A stretch of DNA of 64,000 nucleotides from Acidovorax sp. NB1 (GTDB lineage: Bacteria > Pseudomonadota > Gammaproteobacteria > Burkholderiales > Burkholderiaceae_C), in NCBI RefSeq assembly GCF_005405905.1, contig NZ_BJHU01000013.1:124001-188000 (forward strand), read 5' to 3'. Under the pieces are notes generated by a model that was not told where the DNA came from, did not search any database, and saw only the letters and a program-made list of their open reading frames with translations. Positions 53,829 to 63,285 of this stretch are shown here, in pieces. Numbering within the stretch: position 1 is the stretch's first letter; every line of letters begins with the position of its first letter. Made by a program: the position numbers and the translations under genes.

Positions 53829-54596
53829 TTGACTCTCAAACCTATTGCACTCTCTGCGACCTTGCAGCCGCCACTGGCTTCCAGCCTGCCGTACAGCTTT
53901 GGTAGCCCTGTGCCACTGCACAACGGCGCCTGCCTGCTGCTATGGGTTGCAAGTGCCCTGGCGTTCGCCCTGTTGTTGCTGGTTCCGCGTTGGTGGCAGG
54001 GTGCGTGGGTCGGCGTTTTGGCCGCGCTGCTGTTTGTGGGCGTGCAGTGGGCGGGGTTGCGCGTCGCCGTGGGCCAGGACTGGGTGGCCCTGTTCAGACG
54101 CCCCCGTTGGCGCGATGTGGCGTTGGCATTGGCCGCCGTGCCGCTGGTGTTGGGCTTGCCTGCCCTGGTGGCGGTGTACGGGCTCGGCATGTCACACCTC
54201 AGTGCCAACGCCAGTTTGGATGTTGCGGCGGGCCTGACTTCGGCACAGCTGGTGGTGCGGTTTGCGTTGACGGCCGTGCAATTGCTGGGTGAGGAACTGG
54301 TCACCATCCTGCCCCTGCTGGCCACCGTGGCTTTGCTGCACCGCGCTGGCATGCCTGCCCGCTGGGCTGTTGCCTTTGCGTGGGTGGCCACGGCGCTGCT
54401 GTTTGGTGCGCTGCACCTGCCCACCTACCAATGGCATGTCGGCCAGGCCCTGCTGGTCATCGGCACCGCGCGTCTGGTGCTCACGGCCGTCTTCATCTAC
54501 ACCCGCAACCTGTGGGCCAGCACCATCGCCCACATTGCCAACGACTGGGCGATCATGGCCTTTGCGCTGGCCTTTTCAAGCAGCGTGGGCACCTGA
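53829..54596 (+). CDS. CPBP-family intramembrane protease
   Basis: A 255-residue inner-membrane protein of the CPBP (Abi) glutamic intramembrane protease group. Three conserved motifs are visible: Glu-Glu in LLGEELVT, FGALHLPTY, and HIANDW. About seven membrane segments. The TTG start at 53829 is supported by GGAGG seven bases upstream, with no ATG in frame until residue ~120. The next membrane protein gene follows 32 bases downstream. Confidence 0.85.
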   Translation: MTLKPIALSATLQPPLASSLPYSFGSPVPLHNGACLLLWVASALAFALLLLVPRWWQGAWVGVLAALLFVGVQWAGLRVAVGQDWVALFRRPRWRDVALALAAVPLVLGLPALVAVYGLGMSHLSANASLDVAAGLTSAQLVVRFALTAVQLLGEELVTILPLLATVALLHRAGMPARWAVAFAWVATALLFGALHLPTYQWHVGQALLVIGTARLVLTAVFIYTRNLWASTIAHIANDWAIMAFALAFSSSVGT

Positions 54597-54628
54597 CTGA
54601 ACGGGCCCTTGGCCTCAAGGAGTTGCTG

Positions 54629-55297
54629 GTGGACTTTCTCAAGATCCTCAAGTCGTTTGAAGACTTTGTGTACGAAGCCCTGATCTGGCTGGTGTTGTTG
54701 CCCAAAACGTTGTGGCGCATCGTGCTGCATCCCCGCCAGATGGTGGCTTACGTGCAGACGGAGCAAACCCGCGAGGGCGACGACCGCTACGGCGACGCCA
54801 TCAGCCCGCCGCTGCTGCTCATCCTGTGCGTGCTGGTGGCCCATGTGCTGGATCTGGCGCTGCGCAAGCAGGCCGACCAAGAGATGGGCTCGCTGGCCGC
54901 CGCACTGCTCAAGTCCGAGCAAAACCTGCTGATGTACCGCACCATGGCCTTCGGCATCTGGTCGCTGGCAGGCGCTGTCTGGTACATGCGCCACAGCCGG
55001 CAGCCCATCCACCGCGTGAATTTGCGCAACCCGTTTTACGAGCCGTGCTACCTGGTGGCGCCATTCGCGCTGGCCATGTCCATCAGTACCTCGTTCGCTC
55101 TGTCTGGCGGGGTTCTGCCGGCAGTGGGCGTGGGGCTGGCGGGGCTGGCGCTACTGTGGTTTTGTGTCGCTGAGTGGCAATGGGTGCGCGAACGTGCGGG
55201 GCTGGGTGCCGGGCATGCCGCGCTGGTGGCAGGGGCACTGGTGGTGCTGGGGCTGGTGGCGAATACCGGGCTGGGGTACTTGTTGCGGCATTTGTGA
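54629..55297 (+). CDS. Polytopic membrane protein, function unknown
   Basis: A 222-residue membrane protein. A cytoplasmic-looking N-terminal part (DFLKILKSFEDFVYEALIWL, then VLHPRQMVAYVQTEQTREGDD) is followed by about four hydrophobic segments (LLLILCVLVAHVLDLAL, FGIWSLAGAVWYM, CYLVAPFALAMSIST, VGVGLAGLALLWFCV). No family recognised with confidence. The GTG start has CAAGGAG upstream. It probably shares a transcript with the CPBP gene. Confidence 0.72.
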   Translation: MDFLKILKSFEDFVYEALIWLVLLPKTLWRIVLHPRQMVAYVQTEQTREGDDRYGDAISPPLLLILCVLVAHVLDLALRKQADQEMGSLAAALLKSEQNLLMYRTMAFGIWSLAGAVWYMRHSRQPIHRVNLRNPFYEPCYLVAPFALAMSISTSFALSGGVLPAVGVGLAGLALLWFCVAEWQWVRERAGLGAGHAALVAGALVVLGLVANTGLGYLLRHL

Positions 55298-55428
55298 GCA
55301 CGCCAATGGGCGATGTACACCGTTGTGATGGACGGGCCAGCGCAAAAAATCATCGGCAGGGCTGGATGTCAGGCTGTTGTGCTCCTCCGCCGCCCTCCAA
55401 TCCCTGCCGACCTGGGTGCGCTTCGGAG

Positions 55429-56115
55429 TCAGAACACCGCCAGTGCCCGGGCCACTTGCGCGTGCGCATCGGTGTCAATGACGCAGTTGTGGGCCACCAC
55501 CACCCGTGTGAAGGGCCAGCGCAACAAACGCTCCGCACTGCGGGCCGCTGCAGCCCGGTCGCGCACCAGCGCACGCACCGTGAGCGGCACGGCCAGCTTG
55601 CCCCGCACCCCCGTCAGCGTGGCATAGGCCCGCGTGGGCCAGGGCAGATCACCCGCCATCCACTGCAGCAGGTCCGTCACGATCAGCGTGGCCGATGGCC
55701 GGTGAAACCACACCGATTCATTGCCCGCTGGAATGCCCTCGAATGCAAAGTGCTCCAGCTCCGGCAGCCACTCGGGCAGGTCGCCCGCAGGCAGCGCACG
55801 CAAGGTTGCGGCCAGGTCCCGCCGCTTCTGCGCAAGCCCTTGCGGGCCGTAGACCACCGCGCCCGGAAAGGCCTGTGCACAGGGCGCCAGAAACAGGTGG
55901 TGCATCTTGTTCGGCGCCACGATAAAGGCCACGCTGCCGAGGTCTTGCACCTGGCGCAACAACGCGCTGCCGGGCGGCATCGGAATGGGCGAGTGGATCA
56001 AAAGCTTGCGCCCTGGCAGGCGCACCACCGTCATGCGCGTGGTGATGGGAAGGCTGTTGGCCTTGAAGGCGTGGGTGGCGTGCCAGAGGTGGGTGTCGAG
56101 GGGTTCAAGTTGCAT
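55429..56115 (-). CDS. DUF4336-domain (metallo-beta-lactamase-like) protein
   Basis: A 228-residue cytosolic protein. Features of DUF4336: LDTHLWHATHAFKANSLPIT, RLPGRKLLIHSPIPM, GSVAFIVAPNKMHHLFLAPC and VVVAHNCVIDTDAHAQVA. These resemble a degenerate metallo-beta-lactamase fold with some metal-ligand histidines. The function is unknown. The ATG at 56115 is the start of homology; an upstream ATG at 56214 is less likely. Confidence 0.78.
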   Translation of the reverse strand: MQLEPLDTHLWHATHAFKANSLPITTRMTVVRLPGRKLLIHSPIPMPPGSALLRQVQDLGSVAFIVAPNKMHHLFLAPCAQAFPGAVVYGPQGLAQKRRDLAATLRALPAGDLPEWLPELEHFAFEGIPAGNESVWFHRPSATLIVTDLLQWMAGDLPWPTRAYATLTGVRGKLAVPLTVRALVRDRAAAARSAERLLRWPFTRVVVAHNCVIDTDAHAQVARALAVF

Positions 56116-56217
56116 GGCGCGGGATGGTGCCTTTGCGAGGGGGGTGGGGTCTTGAACGAAGGCGACACTGGGCTCTGGGTGCTGATGTGTCTTGCTCTGT
56201 GGGTATGTGGGCAAATG

Positions 56218-57153
56218 TCAGCGCTGTGTTTGGGCCGCAGAGCCCAGCACCTGGGACATTTGCGTCAGCATCCACCGATGGCCCGGGGTGCTTGCATGCC
56301 GGGGATGGAAGAACGCCTTGAGCGTGTACGGCGGCGTGCGCAAGGGCGCTGGGTGGATGGCGAGCGGCAGGCTCGCCGCAGCATGAACCGCCGCACTGTG
56401 CGGAAGTGTCAGAAGGAGATCGGTGGCTGCAATGATGCTGGTCGCAGCCAGCATGCTCGGAAGCTCCAGCGCTACATCGCGCGCTTGCTTCATCTGAAGC
56501 AGCGCTCCGTCAATCACACTCGTTTCATGCTCCCAGGGAAGAACGGCGACATGCCGTTCCTTCAGGTATTGGGCTAGCGTAAGCTTGCCTTGGATGCGTG
56601 GATGGTCGGCCCGCGCGAGCACCACGTAGTCGCCTTCCATGAAGGTGACGGAATCTAGGCCCTTATGGATGGTGGCGCTTTCGTCTGCGAACCCCAGGGC
56701 GAAATGCGCGCGGCCACATGCCAGTGCTTCCACGGAATCACGGCGTCGCGAATGCTCCACCTTGATGCGTATCCGGGGCGCCACGGCCGCCACGGCAGCA
56801 ACCAATGGAGGCAGGAGTGCGAATGTGGTGAAGTCCGTGGCCGTGAAAACGAAGGTTTGCCGACTGCTTGCCGGGTTGAACGAGCGGCCTTCGCCCAGGC
56901 TCGTCGAGAGCAGGCGCAATCCATCCTGCACGCCGTCCGCCAGCCTCCTGGCCTTTGCCGTGGGCTCCATGACCGTCCCCTCGCGAACGAACAACTCGTC
57001 CAGCAAGGCGGAGCGAAGACGCGCCAGCGCATGGCTGCACGCCGAAGGGCTGATCGCCAGCTCGTCAGCAGCCACCGCCACGCTGCGGTGCCGCAGCAGG
57101 GCGTCGAATACCAACAGCAGGTTCAGGTCCAATTGGCGAAGAGCATCGTGCAT
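56218..57153 (-). CDS. LysR-family transcriptional regulator
   Basis: A 311-residue LysR regulator of the NodD/LeuO-like type. Start MHDALRQLDLNLLLVFDALL, then HTH RHRSVAVAADELAISPSACS and HALARLRSALLDELFVREG. Effector domain from ~95. The ATG at 57153 was chosen because DLNLLLVFDALL is near the usual start. A perfect LysR-type dyad lies 25 bases upstream (57178-57192), between this gene and the divergent GNAT gene, probably its own operator. Confidence 0.9.
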   Translation of the reverse strand: MHDALRQLDLNLLLVFDALLRHRSVAVAADELAISPSACSHALARLRSALLDELFVREGTVMEPTAKARRLADGVQDGLRLLSTSLGEGRSFNPASSRQTFVFTATDFTTFALLPPLVAAVAAVAPRIRIKVEHSRRRDSVEALACGRAHFALGFADESATIHKGLDSVTFMEGDYVVLARADHPRIQGKLTLAQYLKERHVAVLPWEHETSVIDGALLQMKQARDVALELPSMLAATSIIAATDLLLTLPHSAAVHAAASLPLAIHPAPLRTPPYTLKAFFHPRHASTPGHRWMLTQMSQVLGSAAQTQR

Positions 57154-57177
57154 GCTGTTCACTATAGCCTGAAGAAA

Positions 57178-57192
57178 ATGCAGTACATGCAT
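57178..57192. promoter_or_regulatory. LysR-type operator
   Basis: ATGCAGTACATGCAT has perfect ATGCA/TGCAT arms and contains T-N11-A. Located in the 101-base gap between the LysR gene and the divergent acetyltransferase gene. Confidence 0.5.
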
Positions 57193-57254
57193 TGAGGGGC
57201 ATGCGTACCATTGGCCTGTTCTCACAGTTCTTTTTTTCGCCCCTTTCCTCCACC

Positions 57255-57770
57255 ATGTCTGTTGCCTCCTCTGCTTGCTCCCCTTTTCGCAACGCCATCG
57301 CCTGCGATGCGCAGCGCTGCTTTCAGATCGAATCGGCTGCGTACGGCGGTGACGAGGCGGCGACGCTGGAGAAGATAACGAAGCGCATCGCCGACTATCC
57401 CGAAGGTTTCCTGGTGATGGAGCTGGAGGGGCAGGTGGTGGGTTTCATCAACAGCGGCTGCGCACACGAGGTTGCTATGGCGGATGATGCATTCAAGCAG
57501 TTGGTGGGTCATGACCCTGCTGCGTCGCACGTGGTCATCATGTCTGTTGCGGTGGATCCCGTGCACCAGGGTAAGGGCTACTCCCGTCGCATGATGGAGC
57601 GGTTTGTCCGCGGGATGGTAGAGCGGGGCAAGACCAGTATTCATCTGATGTGCAGGGAGCGCCATGTTGGTCTGTATGAACGCATGGGCTACCGGTATGT
57701 CAGGCCGTCGGCCTCTGGCCATGCGGGACTTGCTTGGCACGAGATGGTGATGGAGCCGCTGCCGATGTGA
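57255..57770 (+). CDS. GNAT acetyltransferase (AANAT-like)
   Basis: A 171-residue N-acetyltransferase. FRNAIACDAQRCFQIESAAY starts the fold. The acetyl-CoA loop is VAVDPVHQGKGYSRRMMERF, and GLYERMGYRYVRPS is the usual end strand. It resembles arylalkylamine N-acetyltransferases. The ATG at 57255 is preferred; an in-frame ATG at 57201 would add a hydrophobic stretch. It is divergent from a LysR regulator that may control it. Confidence 0.88.
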   Translation: MSVASSACSPFRNAIACDAQRCFQIESAAYGGDEAATLEKITKRIADYPEGFLVMELEGQVVGFINSGCAHEVAMADDAFKQLVGHDPAASHVVIMSVAVDPVHQGKGYSRRMMERFVRGMVERGKTSIHLMCRERHVGLYERMGYRYVRPSASGHAGLAWHEMVMEPLPM

Positions 57771-57854
57771 GAGCAAGTGCAAGACGCCGACGATTGCCGC
57801 TGTGCAGACCTGCAGCTACCTGATATTCCTGAGACTTGAAACCAGCCTTTTCCC

Positions 57855-58301
57855 ATGTACCCAGTTTTTCGCCCCTGTTCCCCTGGGGATGCAGCGGGCT
57901 GTCTTGAAATCTTTGACAGCAACACCCCGCCGTTTTTTGATCCATCCGAACGTGCCTATTTCGTGAAGTTCTTGGAGGAGAACAGTTGCCACTACTTTGT
58001 TCTGGAGCAGGCGCAGGCCGTGGTGGCTTGCGGCGGATACTGCGAGGATGCGCAAGGTGGCATGGTGCTGGTTTGGGGCATGGTCCGCCGTGACCTGCAC
58101 CGACGAGGCCTGGGAAAGGTACTGGTCCACCAGCGTGTCCAAAGGATCCTGCAGGCCCATCCCGGCGCCCCCATTCGTCTGGAGACCAGCCAGCACACCC
58201 AAGACTTCTATAGCCACCAGGGGTTCAGGGCAATGGACTGTACCCTGGACTTTTACGGCCCTGGGTTGCACCGCGTGGAAATGGTACTCACACCAGCCTG
58301 A
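57855..58301 (+). CDS. GNAT acetyltransferase
   Basis: A 148-residue GNAT-fold N-acetyltransferase. MYPVFRPCSPGDAAGCLEIF begins the domain, and GMVRRDLHRRGLGKVLVHQR is the acetyl-CoA-binding loop. DFYSHQGFRAMDCTLDFYG is the typical C-terminal strand. It is 84 bases after the other GNAT gene. Acceptor unknown. Confidence 0.9.
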   Translation: MYPVFRPCSPGDAAGCLEIFDSNTPPFFDPSERAYFVKFLEENSCHYFVLEQAQAVVACGGYCEDAQGGMVLVWGMVRRDLHRRGLGKVLVHQRVQRILQAHPGAPIRLETSQHTQDFYSHQGFRAMDCTLDFYGPGLHRVEMVLTPA

Positions 58302-58384
58302 ACCTGCCGCGCATCCTCGCGCAGGGTGGCCCCCCCTATGTTCGCACGTGAGGGTGTGAAGGGCTCTGGCCGTACCCACCTCAG

Positions 58385-59293
58385 TTACTGTCCGTGCCCC
58401 GCACACTCCCCCACCACCCAATCCCTGAACGCCTTCACCAGCGGCGTCTGCGCTCGCGCCTCGGGGTACACGAGGTAATACGCATCGGTGCTGGTCAGCA
58501 CCTGGTCTGACAGCTCCACCAGGCTCCCCGCAGCCAACTCCTGCTCGATCAAGAAGCGCGGCAGCAGCGCCGCCCCCAGGTGCGACACAGCTGCCTGCGC
58601 AATCATGGCGAAGTGCTCGGACTGCGGGCCGCGCAGGGCCAGGGCCGTGGGGGCACCCACCCGCTCAAACCATTCGGCCCACTGGGTGGGTCGGGTGCTT
58701 TGCTGCAGCAGCACCACGCGCGTCAGGTCGTGCGGGGTGTGGATGTTGTGGCGGTCGCGGTAGGTGGGACTGCACACGGGCACGGTTTCTTCGTGCATCA
58801 GGTATTCGCACACGGCGCCCGCCCAGTGCGGGTTGCCGAAGTGTATGGCGGCGTCGAACGGGGTGCCTGCAAAGTCAAAGGGCTCAGTGCGTGCCGAGAA
58901 GTTGACCATGGCCTCGGGGTGCAGGGCCATGAAGCCACCCAGGCGCGGGATGAGCCAGCGTGTGCCCAGCGTGGGCAGCACGGCCAGGTTGAGCAGGCCG
59001 TCGGTGCTGGAGAACGCCATGGCTTTCTGTGTGCTGGCCGACAGTTGCTGCAGCACGTTTTGCACATCGGCCGCATAGACGCGGCCCGCGTCGGTCAGCA
59101 CCACGCGCTGGCGCACGCGGTGGAAGAGGGCGGTGCCGATCTGCTCTTCCAACTGGCGGATCTGGCGCGACACGGCGCTTTGGGTGAGGTGCAGCTCCTC
59201 GGCCGCGCGCGACACGCTCTGGTGGCGGGCGGCGGCCTCGAAGGCCAGCAGGTCGGCGGTGGAGGGCAGGAAGGCGCGGCGCAGCAGGGTCAT
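58385..59293 (-). CDS. GcvA-type LysR regulator
   Basis: A 302-residue LysR regulator of the GcvA type. The start RRAFLPSTADLLAFEAAARH and HTH VSRAAEELHLTQSAVSRQIR are typical, followed by the effector domain. It is divergent from the ALDH operon and likely regulates it; a CCTGA-N5-TCAGG dyad lies between them at 59381-59395. Confidence 0.92.
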   Translation of the reverse strand: MTLLRRAFLPSTADLLAFEAAARHQSVSRAAEELHLTQSAVSRQIRQLEEQIGTALFHRVRQRVVLTDAGRVYAADVQNVLQQLSASTQKAMAFSSTDGLLNLAVLPTLGTRWLIPRLGGFMALHPEAMVNFSARTEPFDFAGTPFDAAIHFGNPHWAGAVCEYLMHEETVPVCSPTYRDRHNIHTPHDLTRVVLLQQSTRPTQWAEWFERVGAPTALALRGPQSEHFAMIAQAAVSHLGAALLPRFLIEQELAAGSLVELSDQVLTSTDAYYLVYPEARAQTPLVKAFRDWVVGECAGHGQ

Positions 59294-59380
59294 GCCAGGT
59301 TATGCGTTGGGGGAATGATGGTTGAAAGCAAAAATGGGGCCTTTTGAGTCATTGCCGCGCATTGGATATAGGGTAAAGGT

Positions 59381-59395
59381 CCTGATATTTTCAGG
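59381..59395. promoter_or_regulatory. Dyad between LysR gene and ALDH operon
   Basis: CCTGATATTTTCAGG, perfect CCTGA/TCAGG arms around five bases. Likely operator of the LysR regulator; not a textbook T-N11-A, so uncertain. Confidence 0.4.
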
Positions 59396-59537
59396 CACTT
59401 CATTCTGATTTGTGATCAAGTAGTTCCATTTTTTTGCTATCCAGCGCGGCGCGATTGGCGGATATTGGCGCATTCATTGCGTGTGTTCTCCCACGCTGCT
59501 GTCTTCTATCCGCCTCCATCCACCCTTGCGAGCCGCC

Positions 59538-61073
59538 ATGTCTGCCACCTCTGTCGCCACCTCCCTCGTGTCCGAAGTCGATCAACTGCTGCAACGCCTG
59601 GGCGTGCCCCGCGCCGCCTACACCGGCGGCACGCTGGCGGCCCGTTCGCCCATCACGGGCGAGGTGCTGGCGCAGGTGCCACAGCAAAGCCCGGCCGACG
59701 CCACGGCCGCCATCGGCCGCGCGCATGCGGCCTTTTTGGCGTGGCGCAATGTGCCCGCACCGCGCCGGGGCGAGCTGGTGCGCCTGCTGGGCGAAGAGCT
59801 GCGCGCCGCCAAGGCCGACCTGGGCCTGCTCGTGACCATCGAGGCGGGCAAGATCCCGTCCGAAGGCCTGGGCGAGGTGCAGGAGATGATCGACATCTGC
59901 GACTTTGCCGTGGGCCTGTCGCGCCAGCTGTACGGCCTGACGATTGCCACCGAGCGCCCCGGCCACCGCATGATGGAAACGTGGCATCCGCTGGGCGTGT
60001 GTGGCGTGATCTCGGCCTTCAACTTCCCCGTGGCCGTGTGGTCGTGGAACGCCGCGCTGGCGCTGGTGTGCGGTGACTCGGTGGTGTGGAAGCCTTCGGA
60101 AAAGACCCCGCTCACCGCCCTGGCCACGCATGCGATTGCACAGCGCGCCATTGCACGCTTTGGCGTCGATGCGCCCGAAGGCCTGCTGGAGCTGATCGTG
60201 GGCCAGCGCGACATTGGCGAGGTGCTGGTGGATGATGCCCGCGTGCCTGTGCTCTCGGCCACAGGCTCCACCGCCATGGGCCGCGCCGTGGGCCCGCGCC
60301 TGGCAGCGCGGTTTGCGCGCGGCATTCTGGAGCTGGGCGGCAACAACGCGGCCATCGTGGCTCCCACGGCTGATTTGGACCTGGCACTGCGCGGCATTGC
60401 CTTTGCCGCTATGGGCACGGCAGGCCAGCGCTGCACCACGCTGCGCCGCCTGTTTGTGCACGAAAGCATTTACGACCAGCTGGTGCCTCAGCTGGCCAAG
60501 GTGTACGCCAATGTGCAGGTGGGCAACCCGCGCACGCCCGGAACGCTGGTGGGCCCGCTGATCGACCGCATGGCTTTTGACGGCATGCAAAAGGCGCTGG
60601 AGCTAAGCCGTGCGCTGGGTGCCACGGTGCACGGTGGTGGCCGCGTGGAAGGCATCGGCGGTGCCGATGCGTACTACGTGCGCCCTGCGCTGGTCGAGCT
60701 GCAAAAGCACGAAGGCCCCGCGCTGCACGAAACCTTTGCGCCCATTCTGTACGTGGTGCGGTACAGCAGCATCGACGAAGCCATTGCCATGAACAACGCC
60801 GTGGGGGCGGGCCTGTCGTCGTCCATCTTCACGCTGAACGTGCGCGAGGCGGAGCAGTTCATGTCGGCCGCCGGTTCGGACTGCGGGATTGCCAACGTGA
60901 ACATTGGCCCCAGCGGCGCCGAGATCGGTGGCGCGTTTGGTGGCGAAAAGGAAACCGGCGGTGGCCGCGAGGCGGGCTCGGACAGCTGGAAGGCCTACAT
61001 GCGCCGGGCCACCAACACCATCAACTATTCGACCGCTTTGCCGCTGGCGCAGGGCGTGACGTTTGACGTGTAA
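59538..61073 (+). CDS. amaB: ALDH7-type aldehyde dehydrogenase (aminoadipate-semialdehyde dehydrogenase-like)
   Basis: A 511-residue NAD(P)-dependent aldehyde dehydrogenase of the antiquitin (ALDH7) group, which oxidises alpha-aminoadipate semialdehyde/piperideine-6-carboxylate in lysine breakdown. Key features: NFPVAVWSWNAALALVCGDS, VWKPSEKTPLTALA, the general base region LELGGNNAAIV and the catalytic Cys299 in GQRCTTLRR. The ATG at 59538 is preferred. It is first in a likely operon with an FAD oxidoreductase, a binding protein and an aminotransferase. The symbol rests on family only. Confidence 0.88.
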   Translation: MSATSVATSLVSEVDQLLQRLGVPRAAYTGGTLAARSPITGEVLAQVPQQSPADATAAIGRAHAAFLAWRNVPAPRRGELVRLLGEELRAAKADLGLLVTIEAGKIPSEGLGEVQEMIDICDFAVGLSRQLYGLTIATERPGHRMMETWHPLGVCGVISAFNFPVAVWSWNAALALVCGDSVVWKPSEKTPLTALATHAIAQRAIARFGVDAPEGLLELIVGQRDIGEVLVDDARVPVLSATGSTAMGRAVGPRLAARFARGILELGGNNAAIVAPTADLDLALRGIAFAAMGTAGQRCTTLRRLFVHESIYDQLVPQLAKVYANVQVGNPRTPGTLVGPLIDRMAFDGMQKALELSRALGATVHGGGRVEGIGGADAYYVRPALVELQKHEGPALHETFAPILYVVRYSSIDEAIAMNNAVGAGLSSSIFTLNVREAEQFMSAAGSDCGIANVNIGPSGAEIGGAFGGEKETGGGREAGSDSWKAYMRRATNTINYSTALPLAQGVTFDV

Positions 61074-61096
61074 GCCACGCGCTGCTGGCACCGTTC

Positions 61097-62293
61097 ATGT
61101 TGACCGCTAAGGCCCCACACCCCATCGTCATCATTGGCGGTGGTGTCATCGGCAGCGCGATTGCGTACTTCCTCACGCTGCAGCAGCCGGGCTGCGAGGT
61201 GGTGGTGGTCGAGCGCGACCCGACGTACGCCCGTGCCTCATCGGCCCTGTCGGCCAGTTCCATCCGCCAGCAGTTTTCTACCGATATCAACATCCAGATC
61301 TCGGCGTTTGGCATCGGCTTTCTGCGCAACGTGGGCCAACTGTTGGCGTGCCATGGTGATGTGCCCGACATCGGCCTGCACGAAGGCGGCTACCTGTACC
61401 TGGCCACCCAGGCGGGCGAAGCCACGCTGCGCGAGAACCACGCACTGCAAAAGCAGCACGGCGCCGATGTGGCGCTGATGAACCCGCAGCAACTGGCAGA
61501 GCGCTTTCCGTGGCTGGCGCTGCAGGATGTGGTGCTGGGCTCACTGGGCATGTTGGGGGAGGGCTGGTTTGATGGCTACCTGCTGCTCACGGCCTTGCGC
61601 AAAAAGGCGCAGAGCCAGGGCGTGCGCTACATGGCCGACGAGGCTGTGGGGCTGGATACGGTGAGCAGCGATGGCGTGTTGCACGTAAACGCGGTACGCC
61701 TGCAAAGCGGCACCGTGCTGCCTTGCCGCTATGCCGTGAATGCCGCTGGCCCCTGGGCTGCGGCGATTGCAGGCTGGGCGGGCATGGATCTGCCCGTGGT
61801 GGGTAAGCGCCGCACGGTGTTCAACCTCGCCAGCCCCGCCGCGCTGCCGGGTTGCCCTCTGCTCATCGACACCAGCGGCATCTGGCTGCGGCCCGAAGGC
61901 AAAGGCTTCATATGCGGCTTTGCGCCGGATGCGGACAACGACGCCGACTTTGCCCCGCTGGAGCCCGAGTACGACGCGTTTGACCACCACATCTGGCCCA
62001 CCCTGGCCGAGCGTATCCCGGGCTTTGAGGCACTGCGCATGCAGGGCGCCTGGGCGGGCTACTACGAGATGAACACCTTCGACCATAACGCCATCGTGGG
62101 CCTGCATCCGGCGTGCGACAACCTGGTGTTTGCCAACGGCTTTTCGGGCCACGGCCTGCAGCAGTGCCCCGCTGTGGGCCGGGGCGTGGCCGAGCTGTTG
62201 CTCACGGGCAGCTACCAAAGCCTGGACCTGTCGCCGCTGTCCATCGAACGCATTGCGCGCAACGCGCCGCTGCTCGAAAAAAACGTGATCTGA
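61097..62293 (+). CDS. DAO-type FAD oxidoreductase
   Basis: A 398-residue flavoprotein of the DAO family (FOXRED1/sarcosine oxidase-like). FAD motif: IVIIGGGVIGSAIAYFLTLQ at residues ~10-30, then RASSALSASSIRQQFST. The C-terminus has VGLHPACDNLVFANGFSGHG and QCPAVGRGVAELL. It begins 23 bases after the aldehyde dehydrogenase. Together they could be the pipecolate or amino-acid oxidase step before the semialdehyde dehydrogenase, as in the amaA/amaB pair of Pseudomonas. The substrate is inferred. Confidence 0.9.
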   Translation: MLTAKAPHPIVIIGGGVIGSAIAYFLTLQQPGCEVVVVERDPTYARASSALSASSIRQQFSTDINIQISAFGIGFLRNVGQLLACHGDVPDIGLHEGGYLYLATQAGEATLRENHALQKQHGADVALMNPQQLAERFPWLALQDVVLGSLGMLGEGWFDGYLLLTALRKKAQSQGVRYMADEAVGLDTVSSDGVLHVNAVRLQSGTVLPCRYAVNAAGPWAAAIAGWAGMDLPVVGKRRTVFNLASPAALPGCPLLIDTSGIWLRPEGKGFICGFAPDADNDADFAPLEPEYDAFDHHIWPTLAERIPGFEALRMQGAWAGYYEMNTFDHNAIVGLHPACDNLVFANGFSGHGLQQCPAVGRGVAELLLTGSYQSLDLSPLSIERIARNAPLLEKNVI

Positions 62294-62367
62294 GCGCTAT
62301 CGTTACTGCCAGTTTTCCCTCGCCCTTTTCTCAACCTGCCAATCACAACACATACGGAGACAACGAC

Positions 62368-63285
62368 ATGGCAATTTCCCGCAAGACCTTCACTGCGCTC
62401 GCTGCAGGCCTGGCCCTGGCCTGCATGGCCACAGCCCCTGCGCAGGCGCAGACGGTCACCCAGCCCACGCTGGAGAAGATCAAGGCCAGCGGCAAGGCCG
62501 TGCTGGGCGTGCGCGAGACCTCGCCGCCCATGGCCTATGCGCTGGGCGCGAATGAAAAATACGTGGGCTACCACGTCGAGTTGTGCGAGCGTGTGCTCAA
62601 GGAGATCGCACCCGACGCCAAGCTCGAATACATGGCGGTGACGGCACAGAACACGCTGCCCTTGGTGCAAAACGGCACGTTGGATATTGGCTGCGGTCCC
62701 ACCACCAACAACACCGCGCGCCAGCAGCAAGTGGCCTTTGCGGTGACCACCTACGTGAGCGAAGTGCGCATGGCGGTGCGCAAGGACTCCGATCTCAAAT
62801 CCATCAGCCAGCTGGCAGGCCGCACCATTGCGGCGTCCACCGGTACCACCGCTGTGCAGCTGCTGCGCAAGCAAGAGCGCGCACTGGGTGGCGCCCCCAT
62901 CAAGACCGTGCTGGGCAAGGACCACCACGAGAGCTTCCTGCTGCTGGAGACCGGCCGCGCTGATGCCTTTGTGCTCGACGACAACCTGCTGGCCGGGATG
63001 ATTGCCAACTCCAAGGACCCCTCGGCCTACCGCATCGTCGGCGAGCCGTTGGGCGCTGAGCCCATTGCCCTGCTGTTCCGCAAGGACGACCCAACCTTCA
63101 AGGCCGCGGTGGACGGTGTGCTCACCAAGCTCATGCAAAGCGGCGAGATGGAAAAGATCTACACCAAGTGGTTTGTGAACCCCATTCCGCCCAAGAACAT
63201 GAGCCTGAACCTGCCGCTGGGCACCACGCTGCGCCAGCTGTTTGCCACCCCCAACGACAAGCCCCTGGAGACCTACCAGCAATGA
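62368..63285 (+). CDS. Amino-acid ABC transporter substrate-binding protein
   Basis: A 305-residue periplasmic SBP family 3 protein. The signal peptide ends APAQAQ. Features are GYHVELCERVLKEIAPDAK, GCGPTTNNTARQQQVAFAV and GKDHHESFLLLETGRADAFV. It is clearly paralogous to the protein at 8219, sharing the C-terminal KWFVNPIPPKN pattern. No permease or ATPase gene is in the visible part of the operon. GGAGA precedes the ATG. Its stop overlaps the aminotransferase start. Confidence 0.93.
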   Translation: MAISRKTFTALAAGLALACMATAPAQAQTVTQPTLEKIKASGKAVLGVRETSPPMAYALGANEKYVGYHVELCERVLKEIAPDAKLEYMAVTAQNTLPLVQNGTLDIGCGPTTNNTARQQQVAFAVTTYVSEVRMAVRKDSDLKSISQLAGRTIAASTGTTAVQLLRKQERALGGAPIKTVLGKDHHESFLLLETGRADAFVLDDNLLAGMIANSKDPSAYRIVGEPLGAEPIALLFRKDDPTFKAAVDGVLTKLMQSGEMEKIYTKWFVNPIPPKNMSLNLPLGTTLRQLFATPNDKPLETYQQ

